Shown here: in pieces, positions 18,801 through 24,572 of the stretch
Layout of the letters: each line of letters opens with the position of its first letter
How positions within the stretch are numbered: the first letter of the stretch is position 1
NCBI GenBank assembly: GCA_048499435.1
Contig: JASNZW010000007.1
Span: forward strand, 155,113-219,112
Origin: DAOTWC01 sp048499435
GTDB lineage: Bacteria; Chloroflexota; Anaerolineae; Aggregatilineales; Phototrophicaceae
Direction: 5' to 3'
DNA: 64,000 nucleotides
The notes under the pieces: model-generated
The model's input: only the letters and a program-made list of their open reading frames with translations
Database searches by the model: none
What the model was told of the DNA's origin: nothing
Position numbers and translations under genes: made by a program

Positions 18801-21442
18801 CAGGGGGAGGGGAAAAACAAGTCTCTCCCCATGAGGGGGAGAGATTTAGAGAGGGGGCTATCCGTGAAATGGCGACAAAAGCCATGCGCGATATTGCGCG
18901 CAGCTTACGGCAGCGCCAAACGCCGGCGGAGACTATTCTGTGGGAGGCGCTGCGGAAAAATCGCCTGAACAGGCTTGGTTTCCGCCGCCAGCACCCGATC
19001 GCCAACACACGCTATGTCGTTGATTTCTTCTGCTATGCGGAAATGCTGATCGTTGAGCTGGATGGCGAAATTCACCAGCAGCAGCAGGAAGCGGATGCGA
19101 TCAGGCAGCGCGAGCTTGAACAACTGGGCTATAGAGTCCTGCGGTTTCCTAATGAGCGCATCTACACCGACCTGGAAAATGTGCTGGCGGAAATTCTCAT
19201 GGCGGCGCAGGCCAAAGTCTCTCCCCCTGAGGGGGAGGGATTTAGGGCGGGGGCTAAGGGCGCTCTAAACGAACAGACCGGCTGGCACGGCGGCTTTGAC
19301 GTGGTGCTGGGCAACCCGCCGTGGGAGCGCATCAAGATTCAGGAAAAAGAATGGTTCGCTGAGCGCGCGCCGGAGATCGCCGCCGCGCCCAACGCCGCCG
19401 CCCGCCGCAGAGCGATCGCTGAGCTTGAGGAACGCGCCCCCTGGTTATTGCAGGCCTTTGCCGACGACAAGCGCAAGGCGGAAGGCGAGTCACACTTTGT
19501 CCGTATGAGCGGTCATTTCCCACTGTGCGGGCGCGGCGACGTGAACACTTACACGATCTTCACCGAAACCGCGCGCCACATCCTCAGCGTATCCGGGCGC
19601 GCGGGCCTGATTGTGCCTTCGGGCATCGCTACCGACGATACCACCAAGTTCTTTTTCCAGGATTTAATGCGGACGCGCGCGCTCGCCAGTTTGTACGACT
19701 TTGAAAACCGTGAAGGCTTGTTCCCGGCAGTTGATAGCCGAATGAAATTTTGTCTGCTGACGATGCGGGGGAGCGCACGTGCCCTCACCCTAAATCCCTC
19801 TCCCCTTGGGAGAGGGACTTCAGGCAGGGGGGGGGAGGCTTCAGGCCGCGCTGACTCGCTTCCCCCAGGGGAAGAAGAGCCGGTGATGAGCGGCAAAGCC
19901 GAGTTTGCCTTCTTCCTGCACAGCGTTGATGATCTGGCGGACGCCAGCCGGCGCTTTACGCTGTCCGCGGCGGAGATCGCCCTGCTTAACCCCAACACCG
20001 GCACGATGGCGACGTTTAGAAGCGTGCGCGACGCGGAAATCACCACGGCGATCTACCGGCGCGTCCCCGTGCTGATCCGCGAGACCCCCACCCCTGACCC
20101 CTCCCCCTCAGGTGGAGGGGAAGCCCCCACCCCTGACCCCTCCCCCTCAGGTGGAGGGGAAGCCCCCACCCCTGACCCCTCCCCCTCAGGTGGAGGGGAA
20201 CAGCACGTCTCCCCACCTGGGGGGGGGAGATTTAGAGGGGGGGCAGGTGAGGGCCTGAACCCCTGGGGCATCTCGTTTTTACGTATGTTCGATATGTCTA
20301 ACGACTCCGACCTGTTCCGCACCCGCGAGGAACTCGAAGTCGCCGGGTATGTGCTGCGGGGCAATCATTTTGTTGCCCCCACCCCTGGCCCGGCCCCCAC
20401 CCCTGGCCTGGCCCCCACCCCTGGCCTGGCCCCCACCCCTGGCCTGGCCCCCACCCCTGGCCCCTCCCCCCAAGGGGGAGGGGAAATGGCGGCGAATGTA
20501 AAGTCCCTCCCCCTGAGGGGGAGGGATTTAGGGCGGGGGCACCAAGAGCGGGGGCACTACCTCCCGCTGTATGAAGCCAAAATGATGCACCAGTTCACCC
20601 ACCGCTGGGCGACGTACACGGACGATGGCGCAACGCGGGACCTGACGCCGGGCGAGCTGCGCAGCCCGGCGGCGCTGCCCATGCCAAGATATTGGGTGGA
20701 TGCGCGTGAGGTGGCGGCGCGGCTGGATTTCTGGGATCGCGGCTGGCTGCTGGGATTCAGGGATATTACCAATACAACCAATGAACGCACTGCAATCTTT
20801 GGGCTGCTTCCGCGTGTGGGGGTTGGGAATAATAACCCGCTTGTATTGCTTGATTCAGGTTTTAGTGATTTTCAGGTAATGGGGCTGTCCGCTAACTTGA
20901 GTTCATTTGCGCTAGATTTTGTTGCGCGAATGAAACTCGGAGGCACGCACATGAATTTTTTCTTGACAAGACAGCTCCCCGTCATCCCGCCGCACACGTA
21001 CACGCCTGCGCTGTTGGACTTCATCGTGCCGCGCGTGCTGGAACTCACGTACACCGCCTGGGACCTGCAGCCCTTCGCGCAGGATATCGGCTATGACGGC
21101 CCGCCGTTCGTGTGGGATGAGGAACGGCGCTTCCTGCTGCGCTGTGAACTGGACGCGCTCTATTTCCACCTGTACCAGATTCAACGCGACGACGTGGATT
21201 ACATCATGGAGACGTTCCCGATTGTGAAGCGGCGGGACATGGCGCGGACGGCCCCGGCCCCCACCCCTGGCCCGGCCCCCTCAGGGGGAGGGGCGGCCCC
21301 CACCCCTGGCCCGGCCCCCTCAGGGGGAGGGGTGGCCCCCACCCCTGGCCCCTCCCCCTCAGGGGGAGGGGTGACCCCCACCCCTGGCCCCTCCCCCTCA
21401 GGGGAGGGTGACCTGGCCCCTCCCCTCAGGGAGAGGGGATAG
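15893..21442 (+). CDS. Eco57I/PglX-type adenine methyltransferase with in-frame DUF559 and repeat insertions; C-terminus frameshifted
   Basis: This 1849-residue reading frame encodes a type II/DISARM-like N6-adenine DNA methyltransferase. Landmarks are KTTGSYYTPESLVHALLD, motif I CDPACGSGHF near residue 675, GVDINPMAVELCKVNLWMEA, and motif IV GNPPWERIK near 1140. About 570 codons are not methyltransferase but GC-rich repeats read as Pro/Gly/Ser-rich linkers (APTPGPSPSGGGE type), and two of these blocks carry complete DUF559 nuclease-like domains. A good ribosome site (AAGGAGCAGG) precedes the ATG three bases after the SNF2 stop. The frame ends inside the last repeat block: two single-G losses near 21401-21409 shift it to TAG at 21440, while the tail continues out of frame to 21746. 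Whether the product is active is open. It could be phase-off, decaying, or an assembly error in G-runs. Confidence 0.88.
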   Translation: MASRNNTFTTIRTEGALLPADLLQRISEGASLDGLTPESYHRPGEKLNEVINRSWNVLQGAWASFRAAQQSLPENGLGTSITRERWLLPLFRELDYGRLQTAAAVEIDGRSYPISHSWEHVPVHLVSYKLELDRRTPGAAGAASASPHSLLQVFLNRSENNLWGFLSNGCKLRILRDSASLTRQAYVEFDLEAMMDGEVYSDFVLLWLLCHQSRVEGERPSDCWLEKWMKAAEDQGTRALDQLRAGVEAAITALGLGFLEHATNHELRDKLTGGELSAQDYYRQLLRMVYRLLFLFVAEDRDLLLNPAADAAARERYIRYYSTQRLRRIAETFKGTRHSDLFEGLRLVMRLLSGEALTPGPSPSGRGEQVSTHEGRGFRGGALGLVPLGSFLFSDAAVTDIIGCQIANSHLLAAIHALSLTYDQRAQVYRTVDYKNLGSDELGSIFESLLELHPQINVPARRFALSTAAGNERKTTGSYYTPESLVHALLDSALDPVLEEAIRGSGKNPHPPAPSPSGRRGEDEAVWRVRASEAMQHIARDLRQRQTPAEVMMWEALRDRRLDGLKFRRQHAVGNTAYVVDFLCYESRLVVEIDGGIHAHHQEDDAIRQQNIEAEGYTVIRFTNKQVYNDLESVLARILAAARSKAPLPEGEGLGVRVNTTPEQRILDLKICDPACGSGHFLIAAANRMAKALAFVRTGEEEPPPAAIQEAKRDIISRCIYGVDINPMAVELCKVNLWMEALEPGKPLNFLDHRIQVGNSLLGTTPRLMAGGIPDDAFNPIEGDDPKYAAALKKANKRERRDRESGQRSMFELIEPPADYSHLADAVHALDDTPDSTLDGVRRKEAQYAALARDPEYIKARLLADAWCAAFVWEKRPPPQTPLPQGEGLMPLPMTDLLYRRMEENPLAENLQAVRAYVVELTQRYQFFHWHVAFPDVFGVGEAPTPGPAPTPGPSPSGGGEAPTPGPSPSGGGEKQVSPHEGERFREGAIREMATKAMRDIARSLRQRQTPAETILWEALRKNRLNRLGFRRQHPIANTRYVVDFFCYAEMLIVELDGEIHQQQQEADAIRQRELEQLGYRVLRFPNERIYTDLENVLAEILMAAQAKVSPPEGEGFRAGAKGALNEQTGWHGGFDVVLGNPPWERIKIQEKEWFAERAPEIAAAPNAAARRRAIAELEERAPWLLQAFADDKRKAEGESHFVRMSGHFPLCGRGDVNTYTIFTETARHILSVSGRAGLIVPSGIATDDTTKFFFQDLMRTRALASLYDFENREGLFPAVDSRMKFCLLTMRGSARALTLNPSPLGRGTSGRGGEASGRADSLPPGEEEPVMSGKAEFAFFLHSVDDLADASRRFTLSAAEIALLNPNTGTMATFRSVRDAEITTAIYRRVPVLIRETPTPDPSPSGGGEAPTPDPSPSGGGEAPTPDPSPSGGGEQHVSPPGGGRFRGGAGEGLNPWGISFLRMFDMSNDSDLFRTREELEVAGYVLRGNHFVAPTPGPAPTPGLAPTPGLAPTPGLAPTPGPSPQGGGEMAANVKSLPLRGRDLGRGHQERGHYLPLYEAKMMHQFTHRWATYTDDGATRDLTPGELRSPAALPMPRYWVDAREVAARLDFWDRGWLLGFRDITNTTNERTAIFGLLPRVGVGNNNPLVLLDSGFSDFQVMGLSANLSSFALDFVARMKLGGTHMNFFLTRQLPVIPPHTYTPALLDFIVPRVLELTYTAWDLQPFAQDIGYDGPPFVWDEERRFLLRCELDALYFHLYQIQRDDVDYIMETFPIVKRRDMARTAPAPTPGPAPSGGGAAPTPGPAPSGGGVAPTPGPSPSGGGVTPTPGPSPSGEGDLAPPLRERG
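16958..17038. repeat. Short P1-P2 palindromic element (no nuclease)
   Basis: This roughly 80-bp in-frame insertion consists of P1 (CCCGGCCCCTCTCCCTCAGG then GCGAGGGG) directly followed by P2 (ATGAGGGGAGGGGATTTAGG then a G-run). It is read as ALTPGPSPSGRGEQVSTHEG and onward. It has both element ends without a nuclease domain, as a MITE-like derivative would. The run of nine G at 17028-17036 is slip-prone. Confidence 0.85.
17416..17865 (+). mobile_element. DUF559 cassette 1 bounded by inverted palindromes
   Basis: An insertion of about 450 bp lies between the GSYYTPE region and motif I of the methyltransferase. The left end is CCCTCATCCCCCGGCCCCTT with CTCCCTCAGGGAGAAGGGG. The right end is its approximate inverse (CCCCTCTCCCTGAGGGAGAG, then GGGTTGGGGGTGAGGGT), so the cassette has terminal inverted repeats that are themselves palindromic. 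Between them lies an intact DUF559 (Vsr-like PD-(D/E)XK) domain from about 17494 to 17815: RQRQTPAEVMMWEALR, FRRQHAVGN, then VVDFLCY and VVEIDGGIH with the conserved D and E-x-D residues, and GYTVIRF. Reading frame is kept on both sides. The native protein resumes at TTPEQRILDLKICDPACG. It may be a mobile nuclease cassette. Confidence 0.85.
18520..18558. repeat. Single P1 palindrome
   Basis: A 39-bp in-frame copy (GCCCCCACCCCAAACCCCTC then TCCCTCAGGGCGAGGGG) is read as PPPQTPLPQGEG between WEK and LMPLPMTDLL. It is a half element without P2 or nuclease. Confidence 0.8.
18717..19255 (+). mobile_element. DUF559 cassette 2 with tandem P1 and P2 ends
   Basis: This insertion of about 540 bp sits immediately before the catalytic NPPW motif. 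The left side has one truncated and two full P1 copies, then P2 (GTCTCTCCCCATGAGGGGGA, then GAGATTTAGAGAGGGGG). The DUF559 domain covers about 18868-19205 (RQRQTPAETILWEALR, FRRQHPIANTRYVVDFFCY, VELDGEIH, LGYRVLRF). The right side is another P2 (GTCTCTCCCCCTGAGGGGGA). Aligned by eye, this domain is about 60 percent identical to cassette 1, so the two are not a recent duplication. The presumed nuclease residues are kept in both. The methyltransferase frame resumes with GWHGGFDVVLGNPPW. Confidence 0.85.
19782..19870. repeat. Degenerate palindromic element
   Basis: An in-frame insertion read as ALTLNPSPLGRGTSGRGGEA. It holds a degenerate P1 (CCCTCTCCCCTTGGGAGAGG) and a G-rich part with nine consecutive G, then TTCCCCCAGGGGAA. 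It separates MKFCLLTMRGS from KAEFAFFLHS of the methyltransferase. Confidence 0.7.
20084..20245. repeat. Three tandem 39-bp P1 units plus P2
   Basis: Three nearly identical 39-bp units, each read as the 13-residue unit PTPDPSPSGGGEA, are followed by a P2 copy (GTCTCCCCACCTGGGGGGGG and GAGATTTAGAGGGGGGG). Because 39 is a multiple of three, unit number can vary without breaking the frame. Confidence 0.85.
20375..20540. repeat. 18-bp tandem array, P1 and P2
   Basis: GCCCCCACCCCTGGCCTG-type 18-bp units are repeated about five times, read as (APTPGL)n, then come one complete P1 and one P2 (GTCCCTCCCCCTGAGGGGGA, then GGGATTTAGGGCGGGGGC). This looks like slippage of the left part of P1. The block falls between RGNHF and the conserved LYEAKMMHQF. 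Confidence 0.85.
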
Positions 21443-21506
21443 AAGGAGGGGCACGCACGGTGAAGAGTCTCCCCACCTGAGGGGGGGAGATTTAGAGGGG
21501 GGGCAG
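21256..21506. repeat. Tandem P1 array carrying the 2-nt deletion, plus P2
   Basis: Four P1 units lie here: the first three are 39 bp, while the fourth (from 21375) is 37 bp. In it CTCAGGGGGAGGGGTGA has become CTCAGGGGAGGGTGA, a loss of one G in each of two runs. This shift brings the TAG at 21440 into frame. Adding the two bases back joins the methyltransferase to the frame that reads on through P2 into QYITKRIILEMYDQM. Confidence 0.85.
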
Positions 21507-21746
21507 TACATCACCAAGCGCATCATTCTGGAGATGTACGACCAGATGGCGGCGCTGCCCACCATGCACGTCCCCGCGCCCCAAAGCCCCCCTCGCCATG
21601 AGGAGCAAAGGTCTCCCCACCTGAGGGGGGGAGATTTAGAGGGGGGGCAGGCTGAGGGCTACGCCGTGCCAGATGTCAGCCAGTGGCAGACGTGGCTTAA
21701 CCCGCCGCCCGCTGATCCAGGCGTGGCGCATCCGCCGCGTGAGTGA
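21408..21746 (+). pseudogene. Out-of-frame C-terminal tail of the methyltransferase
   Basis: This frame is open from within the last repeat block to TGA at 21746. After repeat-derived codons it reads QYITKRIILEMYDQMAALPT, is interrupted by another palindromic element (21585-21650), and ends GYAVPDVSQWQTWLNPPPAD then PGVAHPPRE. That ending is what I recall for this methyltransferase family, and it is missing from the main frame. It is unlikely to be an independent gene, since its only start is a GTG inside the repeat. It is best seen as the native C-terminal 70 or so residues separated by the 2-nt loss. Confidence 0.75.
21585..21650. repeat. Palindromic element in the methyltransferase tail
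   Basis: A remnant of P1 (AAAGCCCCCCTCGCCATGAG) is followed by a full P2 (GTCTCCCCACCTGAGGGGGG and GAGATTTAGAGGGGGGG), read as SPHLRGGDLEGGQ. It matches the P2 at 21467-21506 almost base for base. Confidence 0.8.
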
Positions 21747-21779
21747 TGGTAGAATAGGGGCAAAGGCGCGGAGGATGTC

Positions 21780-21995
21780 ATGGATGAGTCGGTGATTGTC
21801 AAAGATTCTGAGATTCTCGGCGGGATGCCCGTCTTTCGCGGCACGCGGGTTCCGGTGAAGAATCTGATAGATTACCTGTCCACGGGTGAGACGATTGATG
21901 CCTTCCTGGATGACTTCCCGACGGTCAAACGGGAGCAGGTGATCCGCTTCCTGGAAGAAGCCGGAGCGATGGCAGCGCATGAAGATCCTCATTGA
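21780..21995 (+). CDS. DUF433 family antitoxin
   Basis: This 71-residue DUF433 (VapB-type, HTH) protein has the signature LGGMPVFRGTRVPVKNLIDY, then LDDFPTVKREQV. DUF433 proteins are the usual antitoxins of DUF5615 PIN-like toxins and bind their own promoter. GGAGG lies five bases before the ATG, and TAGAAT near 21752 is a possible -10, so the pair may have its own promoter. It overlaps the toxin gene by 17 bases and sits between the methyltransferase and the NERD helicase. Confidence 0.93.
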   Translation: MDESVIVKDSEILGGMPVFRGTRVPVKNLIDYLSTGETIDAFLDDFPTVKREQVIRFLEEAGAMAAHEDPH

Positions 21996-22311
21996 CGAGT
22001 GTCTGCCGCGCAGGCTCAGGCATGAACTGCCCGGTCACACAGTCAACACCGTCCCGGAAGCAGGCTGGGCGGGCACTAAAAACGGTGCGCTGCTGCGTCT
22101 GAAGGCGGGTGTATATGACGTGTTCATCACGATTGACAGCAACCTGGAAGATCAGCAGCAGCTCGCCGTTCAGCCGCTTGGATTCATCGTGCTGAGCGCG
22201 ATTAACAACAAACTCGCCACACTGCAACCCCTTATGCCAGTGATGCGTGAGGCACTCGAAACGATTCAGCCGGGACAGGTCATCCGCATAACCGGGAAGG
22301 ACGACGATTAG
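21979..22311 (+). CDS. DUF5615 PIN-like toxin
   Basis: This 110-residue protein has the DUF5615 (Mut7-C/PIN-like) start MKILIDECLPRRLRHEL, the middle motif NGALLRLKAG, and FITIDSNLEDQQQL. The conserved acidic residues D6, E7 and the later D fit a metal-dependent RNase active site. It follows the DUF433 antitoxin with a 17-base overlap, the standard order. Three bases after its stop the NERD helicase begins, so read-through transcription from the toxin-antitoxin pair probably reaches the helicase. Confidence 0.92.
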   Translation: MKILIDECLPRRLRHELPGHTVNTVPEAGWAGTKNGALLRLKAGVYDVFITIDSNLEDQQQLAVQPLGFIVLSAINNKLATLQPLMPVMREALETIQPGQVIRITGKDDD

Positions 22312-22314
22312 CTC

Positions 22315-24297
22315 ATGCCTATCCCCCCGCAGAATGACTTCCTGCTCCCCTTCCTGAACCTGCTCAGCGATGGGCGGTCCATCACTCGCTCACACATGCT
22401 CTTCCGGCTGGCGCAGCACTTCGGCATCAGCGAGGAAGAGGCGCAGCAGATGAGCGGCAGCCAGTTTACGCTGATCAGCCGTGTGGCGTGGTGCGATGTG
22501 CATTTCTGCAAGGCTGGTCTGGTCGAGAAGCGCCGCCATCACAGCAGCTCGATGCAGGATGAGTTCCGCATCACCACGCTGGGCATCCGCGAGCTGAATA
22601 AGCGCCCGGAAAAGATTACCGTTGGTTACTTGCAGGGCTTTTATCGCGGCAAGGTGCATCGCGGGGCAGGCTCTGACGACACGACCAGCGCTGCTGAGCT
22701 TGAACTCTATAAAGCCTTCGAGAAGCTGCCGGCTGTCTTCACGGTGCTGCACGCGGTTAAGTGGTTCGCACGCACGCTCGGCACGGTCGGCGAGATCGAC
22801 TTTCTCATCGCGCATCCCGATTACGGCGTGCTGGTTATGGAAGTCAAGGGCGGCGCTGTTCGTATCGAAAATGGCCGGTGGTTCAGCGGCCGGCACGAAA
22901 TCAAAGACCCCTGCGAACAGGCGGAGCGTAATCGTCGGGCTTTGGGCGATTGGCTGGCGAGCGACCCGCGCACAAAAGGCATCCCTTTCGCGTTGTTTCC
23001 GGCGGTTGCCCTCCCCGATACGCGGGTGTCCGGCCACATCCGCCCCGACTGCCCGGAAGACATCTTTATCGACATGACGCATCTGCACGATCTCGAAAGC
23101 CGCCTGCTGGCGATTTTCCGCTACTGGCAGCCGCGCGCCGACGCCCGCAGCGCCAGCATGGGCGGTAAGCGCGCCGTGGATGCGCTGATCAGCCTGCTTG
23201 TGCCTACGCGCCGCCTGCAACCGCGCATCGTGGAGCAGTTCGCGCAGGAAAATCGCAAGATCGAGGAACTCACGCGCCAGCAGTTCAAAATCCTCAATAT
23301 TCTGCGCTACCAGAAGCGCGCCGCTATTATCGGCGGGGCGGGCACAGGCAAGACGCTGCTGGCGATGGAGAAGGCGATACAGCTTGCGGAAGGCGGCCTG
23401 CGGGTGCTGTTCGTGTGCTTCAACGCCAATCTGGCGAAATGGGTCAGCGGGCGGCTTCGACACCCACAGATTGAGGTGCTCACGTTCCACAGCCTCGTGG
23501 GGCACGTGGTCAACCGGGCGCGCCTTCTCGTGCCGCGCGGCGCTGCCTTTTACGACCAGGCCCCCGATCTGCTGATGGATGCAACCAGCGTCCTGCATGC
23601 GCCCGACGCCGACACGGGCGCGCTCTACGATGCGATCATCGCGGACGAGGGACAGGACTTCGAGGATACGTGGTGGATCGGCCTGTTGGATACGCTCAAA
23701 GACCCTGAGACGGGTGTGTTCTACGTCTTCTTCGACGACAACCAGCGCATCTTCACCCAGATCAGCCAGGTTCCGATGGATGGCGCGCCGCTGTACCTGG
23801 ATGAAAATCTGCGCAACACGCAGCATATTCACGAACGTTTGCGGCCCTATTCGCGCGATCTCGATATCCAGTGTATCGGGCCGCAGGGTCGCCCGGTGGA
23901 GATCATCGCGGCGGCGGACAAACAGGCTGAACGGCGCGCGCTCCAGCGGGCGCTGCACCGGTTGGTGAACGAGGAAGGCGTTGCGGCGGAAGATATCATT
24001 GTCCTTACTCCGGCAGGTGAGAAGCGCAGTCAATGGCAGAATGATGATCAGCTCGGCAACTTCATCGTCAGCTGGCAGCTTGACACTGAGATGCCGATGG
24101 CGGCGCGGGTCTGTACCATCTACAGCTATAAAGGGCTGGAAAGCCCGGTCGTAATCCTGACCGAGCTGCACGCCCTGCGCCCTGAAATAGCCGATCAACT
24201 CCTTTATGTTGGACTATCTCGCGCGCGCCACCACGTCATTGTCATCGGCGAGCTGCCTGCGGCCTCAGGGCAGGCCGCGCGAGAGCACACGGTCTGA
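22315..24297 (+). CDS. Mrr_N-NERD-UvrD-like nuclease/helicase
   Basis: This 660-residue defence-type protein has three parts. Residues 1 to about 105 resemble the Mrr N-terminal winged helix (FLNLLSDGRSITRSHML, KAGLVEKRR, ITTLGIRELN). Residues of about 120-280 are a NERD nuclease domain (AELELYKAFEKL, VGEIDFLIAHPDYGVLVMEV, then KGG, with the E-D-ExK arrangement). From about 320 there is a UvrD/SF1-like helicase: Walker A GGAGTGKT, Walker B ADEGQDF, FFDDNQRIF, and YSYKGLESPVVILTEL with YVGLSRARHHVIV. Single-protein nuclease-helicases of this kind act against foreign DNA in other bacteria (for example Nhi), but homology to those is not established here. It starts three bases after the toxin stop, so translation is probably coupled. 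Confidence 0.88.
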   Translation: MPIPPQNDFLLPFLNLLSDGRSITRSHMLFRLAQHFGISEEEAQQMSGSQFTLISRVAWCDVHFCKAGLVEKRRHHSSSMQDEFRITTLGIRELNKRPEKITVGYLQGFYRGKVHRGAGSDDTTSAAELELYKAFEKLPAVFTVLHAVKWFARTLGTVGEIDFLIAHPDYGVLVMEVKGGAVRIENGRWFSGRHEIKDPCEQAERNRRALGDWLASDPRTKGIPFALFPAVALPDTRVSGHIRPDCPEDIFIDMTHLHDLESRLLAIFRYWQPRADARSASMGGKRAVDALISLLVPTRRLQPRIVEQFAQENRKIEELTRQQFKILNILRYQKRAAIIGGAGTGKTLLAMEKAIQLAEGGLRVLFVCFNANLAKWVSGRLRHPQIEVLTFHSLVGHVVNRARLLVPRGAAFYDQAPDLLMDATSVLHAPDADTGALYDAIIADEGQDFEDTWWIGLLDTLKDPETGVFYVFFDDNQRIFTQISQVPMDGAPLYLDENLRNTQHIHERLRPYSRDLDIQCIGPQGRPVEIIAAADKQAERRALQRALHRLVNEEGVAAEDIIVLTPAGEKRSQWQNDDQLGNFIVSWQLDTEMPMAARVCTIYSYKGLESPVVILTELHALRPEIADQLLYVGLSRARHHVIVIGELPAASGQAAREHTV

Positions 24298-24572
24298 GGT
24301 GGCTCGGCGCGTTTCTGCGCCGCTGACTCCCGCCGATTACGCCTCGCCTCCTGCGCCTGGATTCGCCACGACCGCGCACATTCGCACTGCCCCTGCTGTT
24401 GAGCTAAAATCGGCGCAGACCAGCAGGGTATGGCTGCTGGGATGCTGCTGCTCAGCCAAGCTGTGGTTTATGTTTATCTGAAACCAGCCGCTCATCCGTT
24501 TGCGGCGGGGCAGCCGTGTTTGCGTTAAACATCGTTAAGAGAACCCTGGAAAGGGAGCCGCGCACAGACACT
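24298..24572. other. Intergenic region before sucA
   Basis: This marks the boundary between the defence island and metabolic genes. I see no gene and no clear terminator; the sucA promoter must lie here. A frame continuing upstream of the sucA start is not supported, because homology begins at 24573. Confidence 0.4.

Noticed and set aside
17416..19255. DUF559 cassettes as inteins or group I/II introns
   Set aside because: No intein splice residues (N-terminal Cys/Ser, C-terminal His-Asn) or Hint blocks are seen, and no intron structure. The borders are palindromic DNA repeats.
16958..21506. GC-rich palindromes as transcription terminators
   Set aside because: They lie inside one reading frame, lack T-runs and are repeated many times; termination there would abolish the gene.
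16958..21650. GC-rich repeats as a CRISPR array
   Set aside because: Blocks are irregularly spaced inside a coding frame, individually palindromic, and separated by conserved methyltransferase sequence rather than spacers.
22390..24198. Long minus-strand frame of about 600 codons opposite the NERD helicase
   Set aside because: It is a GC-skew shadow of the well-supported plus-strand gene, with no recognisable motif.
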